Source: Superficieibacter electus (GTDB lineage: Bacteria; Pseudomonadota; Gammaproteobacteria; Enterobacterales; Enterobacteriaceae). Taken from it: a stretch of DNA of 64,000 bases. The DNA is taken from assembly GCF_002915575.1 (NCBI RefSeq), contig NZ_PQGD01000003.1:124001-188000 (forward strand), given 5' to 3'. The notes beneath the pieces were generated by a model. The model was not told where the DNA came from and did not search any database. It saw only the letters and a program-made list of their open reading frames with translations. The position numbers and the translations under genes were made by a program. Below are positions 19,896 to 28,835 of the stretch, in pieces (positions within the stretch are counted from its first letter, which is position 1; each line of letters starts with the position of its first letter).

Positions 19896-21380
19896 TTAAC
19901 CGACGCTGTGTTCGAGGCTGATAGCCAGCAGTTTTTGCGCTTCAACGGCAAATTCCAGCGGCAGTTCCGAGAAAACGTCCTTACAAAAACCATTGACGAT
20001 CATGGAGATGGCATCATCCTCACTGATCCCGCGTTGCAGACAATAAAAAAGCTGGTCCTCGCCAATACGCGATGTCGTCGCCTCATGCTCAAGCTGGGCA
20101 CTGTTGTTACGGCATTCCACATACGGGAACGTATGCGCCCCGCTGTCCGGCCCAATCAGCATAGAGTCACACTGGGTAAAGTTACGTGCATTGGTGGCGG
20201 TGGGCATGATCTTGACCAGGCCACGATAGCTGTTCTGACTATGGCCGGCAGAGATCCCTTTCGAAATAATGGTCGATTTGGTGTTTTTACCAATGTGGAT
20301 CATTTTCGTACCGGTATCCGCCTGCTGATGACCACTGGTCAACGCGACAGAGAAGAATTCACCGATCGAGTTGTCGCCACGCAGAATGCAGCTTGGATAT
20401 TTCCAGGTGATAGCCGAACCGGTTTCTGACTGGGTCCAGGACATTTTACTGTTTTCACCTTCACACAGCGCCCGCTTGGTCACGAAGTTAAGGATACCGC
20501 CGGTATGGTTATCACCAGGGAACCAGTTTTGCACCGTAGAGTATTTCACCTCGGCATCTTTATGGATGATGACCTCGACCACCGCCGCATGAAGCTGATA
20601 GCTATCGCGCACTGGCGCAGAGCAGCCTTCAATGTAGCTCACGTAGCTGCCTTCATCGGCCACCAGGATCGTGCGTTCAAACTGGCCGGTTTTCTCCGCG
20701 TTAATCCGGAAGTACGTTGAAAGCTCCATCGGGCAGGTCACGCCTTTTGGTACGTAAATAAACGTGCCGTCAGAGGCCACTGCCGCATTGAGCGCGGCAA
20801 AAAAGTTGTCGTTACTCGGGACCACGGTTCCGAGATATTTTTTCACCAGCTCCGGATGATCGTGGATGGCTTCGCCAAAAGAGCAAAAGATAATCCCATG
20901 TTCAGCCAGTTTTTCCCGGTAGGTGGTGGCGACGGAAACGGAGTCAAAAATAGCGTCAACGGCGACCTCACGCCCCTCACGGACCGGCACCCCAAGCTGG
21001 TTAAACGCCGCTTCCACTTCATCAGTCAGAAAAGAGGCTGGCCCCGTTTGCTGGACCGCACCGGGCTGGGAAGCACAGGTGTCATCACAGTTACCGCAGG
21101 ATGGTGCGGAGTAATAACTGTAATCCTGATAGTTCAGCTTATCGTAATGGGCTTTCAGCCAATGCGGTTCTTCCATTTCCAGCCAGGCATTGTACGCATT
21201 AAGACGAAACTCCAGCATCCACTCAGGTTCATTACGTTTTGCGGATATCGCACGCACAACCTCTTCATTAATCCCATGCGCGAGTTCGTCCGTCTGGAGT
21301 TGAGTGAAAAAACCCTCTTTATAATTCAGCGGTCCGGACCACATTTTGACATCGTCAGTTGCTTCAGTATTACGTGACAT
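19896..21380 (-). CDS. sufB: Fe-S scaffold protein SufB
   Basis: This 494-residue scaffold builds the nascent [4Fe-4S] or [2Fe-2S] cluster. The start [12 protein letters not shown] at 21380 matches E. coli. An N-terminal CGNCDDTC Cys motif is present. The functionally important Cys405 of E. coli corresponds to the Cys in [11 protein letters not shown] and is retained. The next residues read PDSG instead of ANCG, losing a nearby Cys that is therefore unlikely to be essential. It follows sufA after two bases. Confidence 0.97.
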   Translation of the reverse strand: MSRNTEATDDVKMWSGPLNYKEGFFTQLQTDELAHGINEEVVRAISAKRNEPEWMLEFRLNAYNAWLEMEEPHWLKAHYDKLNYQDYSYYSAPSCGNCDDTCASQPGAVQQTGPASFLTDEVEAAFNQLGVPVREGREVAVDAIFDSVSVATTYREKLAEHGIIFCSFGEAIHDHPELVKKYLGTVVPSNDNFFAALNAAVASDGTFIYVPKGVTCPMELSTYFRINAEKTGQFERTILVADEGSYVSYIEGCSAPVRDSYQLHAAVVEVIIHKDAEVKYSTVQNWFPGDNHTGGILNFVTKRALCEGENSKMSWTQSETGSAITWKYPSCILRGDNSIGEFFSVALTSGHQQADTGTKMIHIGKNTKSTIISKGISAGHSQNSYRGLVKIMPTATNARNFTQCDSMLIGPDSGAHTFPYVECRNNSAQLEHEATTSRIGEDQLFYCLQRGISEDDAISMIVNGFCKDVFSELPLEFAVEAQKLLAISLEHSVG

Positions 21381-21382
21381 AA

Positions 21383-21760
21383 TTATTCCGCCTGCACCCC
21401 AAAACTTTCGCCACAGCCACATTCATGCTGCGCTTTTGGGTTATGAAATTTGAAGATTTGGTTTAAGCCTTCACGGACATAATCAACCTCGGTACCATCA
21501 ATAAAAGGCATTGCCTGCAAAGGTACCCACAGGCGTGCGCCATCGGTCTCGAAAAGAAGATCGTCTTTCTGTGGCTCATTAACCGTATCCAGGACATAGC
21601 CAAAGCCTGCACAGCCTGTCTGCTTCACGCCAAGCCGCAAACCTTGTATACCCGGTTGCTTACTGACCAGCTGACGAATATGCTCAGCTGCAGACGCCGT
21701 CATCGTCAAACCACGCCAGGCAAATTCATTGGGATCAAAAGTCCCTGCATGCACATCCAT
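21383..21760 (-). CDS. sufA: A-type Fe-S carrier SufA
   Basis: This 125-residue A-type carrier has the three cluster-binding cysteines in QTGCAGFGY and CGCGES. It receives clusters from SufBCD and delivers them to apoproteins. It is the first gene of the operon, expressed from a promoter with a Fur palindrome 44-62 bases upstream of the start. Confidence 0.97.
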   Translation of the reverse strand: MDVHAGTFDPNEFAWRGLTMTASAAEHIRQLVSKQPGIQGLRLGVKQTGCAGFGYVLDTVNEPQKDDLLFETDGARLWVPLQAMPFIDGTEVDYVREGLNQIFKFHNPKAQHECGCGESFGVQAE

Positions 21761-21803
21761 CGGTCCACCTCACGTTAAGAGACTGAAAAGTTAACACTAT
21801 GTT

Positions 21804-21822
21804 AGTGATAATGATTATCACT
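21804..21822 (-). promoter_or_regulatory. Fur box of the suf operon
   Basis: AGTGATAATGATTATCACT is a perfect 19-base palindrome matching the Fur consensus and lies upstream of sufA. It implies iron-dependent repression. IscR, OxyR and IHF sites known in E. coli could not be assigned by eye. The remaining AT-rich space to 22195 has no supported gene; the sRNA RydB lies in the equivalent E. coli gap, but I could not confirm it here. Confidence 0.88.
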
Positions 21823-22195
21823 TCAACCCACTCGCAGTGCGGGTATTGATCATAATGTTCTTTTTATTGCTCATGTATTAAGCATAGACCGTCGATCACA
21901 TCTTATAGAAAGGATTCTGCGTGAATTATCCTATTGATTTTGATTACTTTTATAAAAGATAACAGGGGCTGCACAGGCACATTGGAAAGATGTATAGGCA
22001 ATACCTATTTTTGAAATCAAAAAAAGGCAATTATGCGATATGACATAATAATTTCGCTTTAATCTGCGTGCGGGATGGATAAGAAAGTGCAACACTGGCT
22101 TAACGCTATTCATCACAGTTAGTGGGACTTTACAAACTCGCCTCCGTTAAAGGGGCACTTTTGCCATTAGCGCTGGTACTCTCCGGGAGAAAAAG

Positions 22196-22534
22196 ATGAC
22201 TAATATCATTTTAGGTATGATTGCCAAGATATCAAGAATGGACGCTGAGACGAAACAGCTTACCGCGCGCATTGAGGCACAATCACTGTTATTGGGTGCT
22301 TTTTTACTGGCTACCGGGAAAGAAGGTGGCGCACTGGAGATGGTTGAAGCGGTCAAAAAAGCCATTAACGCCGCCGTTGAGCTGGCCGAGAGCCCGTTAA
22401 AATCTGACGCAGAAATTCTGCTTAATGAATTCAATGAAATCTTGTCTATGGCGCAATTGCTAACCAGAGTAGAGGCTGAGCTTGATATCGACGCAATAAA
22501 AGCGGTGACATCAAACGATGAGAATAAGGAATAA
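22196..22534 (+). CDS. IraP-like small coiled-coil protein (putative RssB anti-adaptor)
   Basis: This 112-residue acidic helical protein has no membrane segment or cysteine. ATG 22196 has a well-placed GGGAG ribosome-binding site. The N-terminal 55 residues follow the pattern of IraP, the anti-adaptor that stabilises sigmaS by binding RssB: M-x-N-[IL]-I at the start, then E-x-K-x-L-x-A-[RQ]-[IV]-E-A, a hydrophobic stretch, and a V-E-x-[VA] segment. E. coli IraP, as I recall it, is 86 residues; this protein adds a C-terminal helical extension. The gene is absent from the E. coli K-12 sufA-menI interval. Function is inference from weak similarity; a plain hypothetical protein is the alternative. 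Confidence 0.5.
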   Translation: MTNIILGMIAKISRMDAETKQLTARIEAQSLLLGAFLLATGKEGGALEMVEAVKKAINAAVELAESPLKSDAEILLNEFNEILSMAQLLTRVEAELDIDAIKAVTSNDENKE

Positions 22535-22564
22535 GGTTATCGGGGCCGCTGCCCCGATAACCTT
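22533..22564. terminator. Strong bidirectional terminator
   Basis: A perfect 14-bp stem (AAGGTTATCGGGGC and its complement) with loop CGCT starts within the IraP-like stop codon. It separates this gene from the convergent acyltransferase gene. Confidence 0.85.
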
Positions 22565-22571
22565 ACGTTAA

Positions 22572-23492
22572 TCAGACATAGAGAGAGGCTTCGCCCGTCG
22601 GACGGGTTTTGAAGCGGCGATGTATCCACAGATATTGTTCTGGCGCACGTAAAATTTCGTGCTCAATCATTTTATTAATATAACTGGCGGCTTCGAATTC
22701 ACTCCCGCGCGGGAAGTCTTCCATTTTTTGCCCGATATGTAGCGCATAGCCGCGCGCATTCTCTTTACGTACCATTGAGATAGTTAACATTTCAGCGCCG
22801 GATAACCGGGATATAACATACGTCCCGTTAGTGGTTGCTGCATTCTGCACGGAGAAAAAAGGCGCAAATGTACTTCCCTTTGGACCATAGTCCTGATCTG
22901 GGGCAAACCAGACAGCTTCGCCACTTTTCAGCGCGCCAACCAGCCCCTTAAGATTATGCCGGTCTATCATCGATTTATTTGAGCGCAGCCGACCCCGCGT
23001 TTGCACCCACTCCATGACCGGGCTGTTATGCGGGCGATAGGTGGCCATCATTGGCTGGCACAGCCCCATGACACGCCCTCCCAGTTCCAGCGACATAAAA
23101 TGCACGCCGACCACCATCACCCCCTTCTGCTTGCGCTGCGCTTCCAGCAGATAATGATAGCCTTCAACATCGAACCATTTCCGCACACGCCGATCGGACC
23201 AGAACCAGGCCATGCCGGTCTCAAGCAGCGCCATACCCAGGGAGGCGAAGTTTTTCTCTATCATCATTTTGCGCTGCTCATCCCCCATGCCGGGGAAGCA
23301 GAGTTCAATGTTGCGGTTGGCAATATTTGCCCGCCGCTGGAGAAAGCGCTGCGAAGTTCGACCAAGGGCAGAACCAAACCAGAACAAAAAAGGATACGGC
23401 AACTGTACCAGCAGCCAGAGGACGCCTAAACCAAACCAGGTGAGCCAGTGACGCGGGTGAAGAAAGGCGAGTGAAAACGGCGGACGAGCCAT
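22572..23492 (-). CDS. LpxP/LpxL-like lipid A acyltransferase
   Basis: This 306-residue inner-membrane acyltransferase of the LpxL/LpxM/LpxP family has one N-terminal membrane helix (WLTWFGLGVLWLLVQLPYPFLFW). The HX4E catalytic motif is in GVHFMSLELGGR, and MATYRPHNSPVMEWVQTRGRLRSN, AVWFAPDQDYGPKGSTFAPFF and RAPEQYLWIHRRFKTRP are conserved. It resembles E. coli LpxP (palmitoleoyl transfer to Kdo2-lipid IVA at low temperature) more than LpxL, as judged from memory. The E. coli lpxP locus is elsewhere, and K-12 has no such gene between sufA and menI. It is therefore probably a paralogue; whether a second lpxP exists in this genome is unknown. Confidence 0.8.
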   Translation of the reverse strand: MARPPFSLAFLHPRHWLTWFGLGVLWLLVQLPYPFLFWFGSALGRTSQRFLQRRANIANRNIELCFPGMGDEQRKMMIEKNFASLGMALLETGMAWFWSDRRVRKWFDVEGYHYLLEAQRKQKGVMVVGVHFMSLELGGRVMGLCQPMMATYRPHNSPVMEWVQTRGRLRSNKSMIDRHNLKGLVGALKSGEAVWFAPDQDYGPKGSTFAPFFSVQNAATTNGTYVISRLSGAEMLTISMVRKENARGYALHIGQKMEDFPRGSEFEAASYINKMIEHEILRAPEQYLWIHRRFKTRPTGEASLYV

Positions 23493-23685
23493 AGTGTTTC
23501 CTTAAGCGGAAGTGGAGTAGCGCTTAAAGGAGAAACGAACGTATTCATTAGTCATTACGCGATACGGGTTTAACTGAGACAAGCAAAAAGGGAAAGAAAT
23601 CCGTCGGCGCAGCATATCACGGGGGAATTAAAGTAAAAGGATATTTCATGCGGGCACATATCTTTTCAGACAGGTGCCCGAACGG

Positions 23686-24096
23686 CTATAACACTGCTGT
23701 GGTTAGCCGTGAGGAGCAGCATAGCCGCCCCTGTTCATCCATAATATCGATTTGCCAGACCTGATGTCGGCCACCAGTATGTAGCGCTTTACATACGCCA
23801 CGTACCCGGCCGCTACGGACGGAACGAAGATGATTGGCATTAACCTCAACACCAACCACTTTTTGTTCACCTTGCGTACAAAGATATCCTGCCACCGAGC
23901 CCAGCGTTTCTGCCAGCACCACAGACGCACCGCCGTGCAGTAACCCAAACGGCTGGTGAGTTCGCTCGTCCACCGGCATCGTAGCTTCAAGATAATCATC
24001 AGCGATAGTCTCAAAGCGAATATCCAGCAGTCCGACCATATTATTTACGCCCATCGCATTCAGCGCCTCAAGCGTCACCGCACGTTTCCAGATCAT
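23686..24096 (-). CDS. menI: 1,4-dihydroxy-2-naphthoyl-CoA hydrolase (YdiI)
   Basis: This 136-residue hotdog-fold thioesterase releases 1,4-dihydroxy-2-naphthoate from its CoA ester in menaquinone synthesis. The family motif [14 protein letters not shown] contains the catalytic Glu (Glu63 region), and [15 protein letters not shown] is the CoA-binding part. It overlaps the end of ydiJ by four bases, so the two genes are translationally coupled, as in E. coli. Confidence 0.94.
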   Translation of the reverse strand: MIWKRAVTLEALNAMGVNNMVGLLDIRFETIADDYLEATMPVDERTHQPFGLLHGGASVVLAETLGSVAGYLCTQGEQKVVGVEVNANHLRSVRSGRVRGVCKALHTGGRHQVWQIDIMDEQGRLCCSSRLTTAVL

Positions 24097-27000
24097 CCCA
24101 TTATTTCCAGTAGCGCCTGTAGCGGATGGCGCACGCCATTGCCTTCAATTCGCTTCACCTGGCTACGACACGAATAGCCGGTCGCAAGGCAGCGGTTACG
24201 TGGCAAACGCTGCATCGCCTGCTGCCAGGAAAGCGCATAAATCCCGAGCGAATTCGCATGGTTTTTTATTTCATGGCCGTAGGTGCCTGCCATACCGCAG
24301 CAGCCAACACTCACACTTTCCAGTTTTGCTCCAAAATGGGCAAAAATGCTCGCCCACTGACTGGGGGCAGAAGGCAGTGCAGTGACCTCAGTGCAATGAC
24401 CAAACAAGTACCAGGACTCCCCGCTGAGCTCACGACGCGCCTCTTCGGTAAGGATCTGCGTCAGCCATTCATGAACCAGCATCACGTGGAAATCGCCACG
24501 TTGATTTCCCAGAGCCTGCTTATACTCATCGCGATAGCACAGCACCAACGCCGGGTCCACGCCGACCATCGGTATCTCAAGCTTAGCGACCCGGTTAAGG
24601 AAGTCTGCCGTTTTACTGGCGGTTTTCGCAAAGCGCGTCATAAAGCCTTTAATATGCTGAGCCTTGCCATTGGGTGAAAAGGGCAACAGCACGGGCTGAT
24701 AACCGGTTTTTTCAACCAGACGGACAAAATCTTCAACAACCTGCGCATCGTAATAGCTGGTAAAGGGGTCCTGCACCACCAGCACGATGCGGGATTTTTG
24801 CCCGGCATCTATAGCTTCAAGCTCTTCAAGCGTCATATTAGCCGAACGGTGGGTCACCATCTTCTGTGCCAGCGAGGGAGAAGACAGGAGCGGTAAATCG
24901 ACCATGCCGATGTGCGTTTCTGACAGCTTACGCACCCACGGCTGGCTCATAAAAAAGTTGAACGTCCTGGGTGCCCGCGCCATCAATGGCGCATAGCTCT
25001 CTACCGACGCGACCAGATGATCGCGTAATGGCCGCAGGTAACGGGAATGATAAAGCTGCAGAAAGCGCGAGCGAAACTCCGGAACGTCAATTTTTACAGG
25101 ACACTGGGTGGAACAAGCTTTGCAGGCCAGACAGCCTGACATGGCCTCTTTCACCTCGTGTGAAAAGTCATACTCGCCTTTGCGTGCATGCCAGCTATTT
25201 CGCGTACGATCAATTAATGTGCGCAGACTGGCTCGTTGCCCAGGAAGCTCTTTTTCCAGTTGATTAGGATCAACGCCGCGGTCGGCCAGTAAGCGTAACC
25301 ATTCTCGCACAAGCGTAGCGCGCCCTTTCGGCGAATGAATACGGTTGCTGGTGATTTTCATTGACGGGCACATCGGGCTTTTTGCATCAAAGTTGAAGCA
25401 CAGACCGTTGCCGTTACACTCCATAGCCCCTCGCCATGCGCCGCGGACAGCGATCGGAATTTGGCGGTCGAAGGTGCCGCGTTTGACGGCATCGACTTGC
25501 ATCATTGGCGCATCAACCCCTTCCGGCGGGCAAATTTTTCCCGGGTTTAAACGGTTTTCCGGATCAAATGCGGCTTTAATTTTGCGAAGCTCACTATAGA
25601 GTTGTTCGCCGAAAAAGGCCGGGCTGTACTCGGCGCGAAATCCCTTTCCATGCTCGCCCCACAGCAGGCCGCCATATTTTGCCGTCAGTGCTACCACCTC
25701 ATCAGAAATCTGTTTCATCAACATTTCCTGCTGCGGATCGCACATATCCAGCGCCGGGCGAACATGCAGTACTCCGGCATCCACGTGACCGAACATGCCA
25801 TAGCTTAAACCGTGCCCATCAAGTAGCGCGCGGAATTCGGTAATATAATCCGCCAGATGTTCCGGTGGCACACAGGTATCTTCGGCAAAAGGAATCGGTT
25901 TGGCCATGCCTTTTGCATTACCCAGCAGCCCCACCGCTTTTTTACGCATTGCATAGATGCGCTCAATGCCCGTCAGGTCGTCGCAAACCTGCCAGCCGAT
26001 AATGCCACCTTTCCCCTGCGCCACTAACGCGTCCAGGCCCGCGCACAGCGTAGCGACCTGCTCATTGATCAGGATATCGTCGTCACCGGCGAACTCAACA
26101 ATATTCAGCCCCAGCATTTCTTTGTCTGGTACGTCGGTAATTAGCGCACTGACCGAATGCCAGACAATGTCTTCTCGCGCCAGGTTCAACACTTTTGAAT
26201 CCACGGTTTCAACTGAAAGCGCGTTGGCTTGCACCATAAATGGCGCATTGCGCAGCGCAGAGTCAAACGAATCATATTTAACGTTGACCAGACGGCGGAC
26301 CTTCGGCAAGCGGGTGATATCCAGCCGTGCTTCGGTTATGAACGCCAGCGTTCCCTCTGAGCCAGTCAGTATGCGGGTAAGGTCAAACTCCGTCATCGCA
26401 TCATTAAATACATGACGCAGGTCATAACCGGTAAGAAAGCGATTCAGCGCTGGAAACTTATCCACTATCAGCTGCCGATTTTCCAGACAGCGTTGGTAAA
26501 CGGTGCGATAGATACGCCCGGAGGCGGACTGTTCTCTTGCCAGGGTTTCTGCCAGCGCCACTGGCATAGGATGCGTATCAAGGATATCGCCGCCGGTCAG
26601 CACCGCGCGAACACCAAGCACGTGATCGGAGGTTTTACCGTAGGCCAGCGACCCTTGCCCGGACGCATCCGTATTGATCATCCCGCCGAGCGTCGCACGG
26701 TTACTGGTTGATAACTCCGGAGCAAAAAAGTAACCATACGGCTTCAAATACTGATTAAGCTGATCCTTAATAACCCCGGCCTCGACGCGCACCCACCCCT
26801 CTTCGGGGTTGATTTCTATGATGCGATTCATATAGCGGGACATGTCCACGATAATGCCCTGGTTCAGCGCCTGCCCGTTAGTCCCGGTTCCGCCGCCTCG
26901 TGGAGTAAAGATCAGTGATTTAAAACGTTCTTCTGCTGCGACCCGTGCCAGCAATGAAACATCCGCCGTTGACCGGGGAAAAACAATGGCATCGGGAAGA

Positions 27001-27149
27001 AGCTGATAAATACTGTTGTCGGTCGCCATCGTAAGCCTGTCGGCATAATTGGTGGCGGTATCACCTGTGAAACCCTGTTGCTCCAGTGACTGCAAAAAAT
27101 TCAGCACCAGTTGAACGACGCCTGGAGCCTGAGAAATCTGTGGGATCAT
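24093..27149 (-). CDS. ydiJ: FAD- and Fe-S-containing oxidoreductase YdiJ
   Basis: This 1018-residue protein has an N-terminal PCMH FAD-binding domain ([15 protein letters not shown], about residues 80-100) and an FAD-linked oxidase C-terminal domain ending [10 protein letters not shown] ferredoxin-type segment follows, with [20 protein letters not shown] near residue 670, and then a CCG-type region with [13 protein letters not shown]. The layout resembles D-lactate or 2-hydroxyglutarate dehydrogenases fused to a GlpC-like part. E. coli YdiJ has been reported as a D-2-hydroxyglutarate dehydrogenase. It is probably membrane-associated through its electron acceptor. Operon with menI. Confidence 0.92.
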   Translation of the reverse strand: MIPQISQAPGVVQLVLNFLQSLEQQGFTGDTATNYADRLTMATDNSIYQLLPDAIVFPRSTADVSLLARVAAEERFKSLIFTPRGGGTGTNGQALNQGIIVDMSRYMNRIIEINPEEGWVRVEAGVIKDQLNQYLKPYGYFFAPELSTSNRATLGGMINTDASGQGSLAYGKTSDHVLGVRAVLTGGDILDTHPMPVALAETLAREQSASGRIYRTVYQRCLENRQLIVDKFPALNRFLTGYDLRHVFNDAMTEFDLTRILTGSEGTLAFITEARLDITRLPKVRRLVNVKYDSFDSALRNAPFMVQANALSVETVDSKVLNLAREDIVWHSVSALITDVPDKEMLGLNIVEFAGDDDILINEQVATLCAGLDALVAQGKGGIIGWQVCDDLTGIERIYAMRKKAVGLLGNAKGMAKPIPFAEDTCVPPEHLADYITEFRALLDGHGLSYGMFGHVDAGVLHVRPALDMCDPQQEMLMKQISDEVVALTAKYGGLLWGEHGKGFRAEYSPAFFGEQLYSELRKIKAAFDPENRLNPGKICPPEGVDAPMMQVDAVKRGTFDRQIPIAVRGAWRGAMECNGNGLCFNFDAKSPMCPSMKITSNRIHSPKGRATLVREWLRLLADRGVDPNQLEKELPGQRASLRTLIDRTRNSWHARKGEYDFSHEVKEAMSGCLACKACSTQCPVKIDVPEFRSRFLQLYHSRYLRPLRDHLVASVESYAPLMARAPRTFNFFMSQPWVRKLSETHIGMVDLPLLSSPSLAQKMVTHRSANMTLEELEAIDAGQKSRIVLVVQDPFTSYYDAQVVEDFVRLVEKTGYQPVLLPFSPNGKAQHIKGFMTRFAKTASKTADFLNRVAKLEIPMVGVDPALVLCYRDEYKQALGNQRGDFHVMLVHEWLTQILTEEARRELSGESWYLFGHCTEVTALPSAPSQWASIFAHFGAKLESVSVGCCGMAGTYGHEIKNHANSLGIYALSWQQAMQRLPRNRCLATGYSCRSQVKRIEGNGVRHPLQALLEIMG

Positions 27150-27186
27150 TACTGTTGACCCTGCCTGACTGTTGTAATGTGAGTGA

Positions 27187-27202
27187 TTAATCGTTTGCGT
27201 TG
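27187..27202 (+). promoter_or_regulatory. Possible PurR site upstream of ydiK
   Basis: One half of the PurR palindrome (CGTTTGCGT) is well conserved in TTAATCGTTTGCGTTG; the other half is poor. E. coli ydiK has been listed as PurR-controlled, which supports the site. Confidence 0.4.
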
Positions 27203-27347
27203 TGCATTCATCGTTTTACCACATTTTTTTCTTACCTGCCTGATAGAATTACGGACTATAACCACTGTCGAAATCACTGGTATCATTATTGGTCCAGCTT
27301 TATGCCGCGCCCGCATTGTGGCGAGATGAAAAAGGTAAATTTACGTT

Positions 27348-28463
27348 ATGGTTACTTCAAGCCAGCCCAGGGATGTGCCGCAAATTTTACTGTCGGTACT
27401 GTTTTTATCGCTCATGATTGTCGCCTGTCTGTGGATAGTCCGACCCTTTATCCTGGGCTTTATGTGGGCAGGGACGGTGGTTATTGTCACATGGCCGGTG
27501 TTAATTCGTTTACAACGTCTGCTTTTTGGTCGCCGTTCGCTGGCCGTGCTGGTGATGACGCTGTTACTGTTTTTACTCTTTATCATTCCGATAGCGCTTC
27601 TGGTCAACAGCATGGTCGATAGCGGCGTACCGCTGATTCGCTCTGTTTCCTCAGGCGAAATGACGCTGCCTGATCTGAACTGGCTTAACAGTGTTCCGGT
27701 TATCGGCGCGCGCCTGTACACCGGCTGGCATAATCTTCTCGATATGGGCGGTACGGCCATCATGGCGAAAATTCGCCCTTATATCGGTACAACGACGACC
27801 TGGTTTGTCGGGCAAGCCGCGCATATCGGACGTTTTATGATGCACTGTACGCTAATGCTGCTATTTAGCGCTTTGTTGTACTGGCAGGGAGAAAAAGTCG
27901 CCCGCGGCATTCGCCATTTTGCTACGCGCCTTGCGGCTAAACGCGGCGACGCGGCAGTAGTGCTGGCTGCGCAAGCTGTCCGTGCTGTCGCGCTGGGTGT
28001 CGTGGTTACCGCCCTGGTACAGGCCGTATTGGGGGGAATTGGTCTGGCTATCTCTGGCGTGCCCTATGCCACGATTCTTACTGTGGTCATGCTGTTTTCC
28101 TGTCTTATTCAGCTTGGCCCATTGCCAGTACTGGTTCCTTCTATCATTTGGCTGTACTGGAGCGGTGATACCACGTGGGGAACGGTACTGCTGGTGATAA
28201 GCTGCGTCGTCGGCACTATCGATAACGTGCTGCGTCCCATACTGATTCGTATGGGCGCAGATCTCCCTATGATCCTGATTCTGTCCGGGGTTATCGGCGG
28301 ACTGGTCGCATTTGGCATGATAGGTCTGTTTATTGGCCCGGTTTTGCTGGCTGTGTCGTGGCGTCTGTTTGATGCCTGGGTTAAGGAAGTTCCGCCCCCG
28401 CAGGACAATACTGACGAGGTGCTGGAAGAGTATCCGCTGCCGGATTCCTCTTCCGATCGCTAA
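27348..28463 (+). CDS. ydiK: AI-2E family transporter YdiK
   Basis: This 371-residue inner-membrane protein of the AI-2 exporter-like (PerM/TqsA) family has about 8 membrane helices. The conserved region (GLAISGVPYATILTVVMLFSCLIQLGP then DNVLRPILI and PMILILSGVIGGL) lies at about residues 225-330. The substrate is unknown. It is divergent from ydiJ. The start MVTSSQPRDVPQILLSVLF follows a modest ribosome-binding sequence. Confidence 0.9.
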   Translation: MVTSSQPRDVPQILLSVLFLSLMIVACLWIVRPFILGFMWAGTVVIVTWPVLIRLQRLLFGRRSLAVLVMTLLLFLLFIIPIALLVNSMVDSGVPLIRSVSSGEMTLPDLNWLNSVPVIGARLYTGWHNLLDMGGTAIMAKIRPYIGTTTTWFVGQAAHIGRFMMHCTLMLLFSALLYWQGEKVARGIRHFATRLAAKRGDAAVVLAAQAVRAVALGVVVTALVQAVLGGIGLAISGVPYATILTVVMLFSCLIQLGPLPVLVPSIIWLYWSGDTTWGTVLLVISCVVGTIDNVLRPILIRMGADLPMILILSGVIGGLVAFGMIGLFIGPVLLAVSWRLFDAWVKEVPPPQDNTDEVLEEYPLPDSSSDR

Positions 28464-28655
28464 TCTTCGGCAGCCTGTGAATAAACAGGCTGCCGCAAAT
28501 AGTTAAGTATTACTAATTAATAGTTAAGCTCATCAGCAATGCAGGCCATTATTTCACGCGTTCGGGGAAAATATATTCTGTCGACCTATCACATTTATTA
28601 AACTAATGAGATGAATCCGATCGACGCCCGGGGTGTCGCATTCTATTATCAGATC

Positions 28656-28761
28656 ACGGTTATAAATCAACGCCTTGATTTATAAGCATGGAAATCCCCT
28701 GAGTGAAACAATGAATTGCTGTGTGTAGTCTTTGCCCATCTCCTATGATGGGCTTTTTTTT
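28656..28761 (+). ncRNA. rprA: RprA small regulatory RNA
   Basis: This 106-base segment matches E. coli RprA nearly throughout. It has a 5' stem (TTATAAATCAA/TTGATTTATAA), the segment GGAAATCCCCTGAGTG that pairs with the rpoS leader, and a terminator (GCCCATC/GATGGGC plus T-run). RprA activates rpoS translation through Hfq and is induced by the Rcs phosphorelay. It lies between ydiK and ppsA, as in E. coli. Differences are confined to loop and stem-end bases. It occupies most of the 372-base gap. Confidence 0.95.
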
Positions 28762-28787
28762 ATGTATTTTCGTTATTATTTATAATA

Positions 28788-28818
28788 AAAAAATCCCCGG
28801 CATTTCTGCCAGGGATTA
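28788..28818 (-). terminator. ppsA terminator
   Basis: On the minus strand AATCCCTGGCAG and the complementary TGCCGGGGATT form a hairpin followed by a T-run. Confidence 0.85.
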
Positions 28819-28835
28819 ACATGATTTTCTTCTAC

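Noticed and set aside
21831-22195. Possible sRNA RydB or another RNA downstream of the suf promoter
   Set aside because: RydB is known near this position in E. coli, but I could not match its sequence or find a convincing terminator here.
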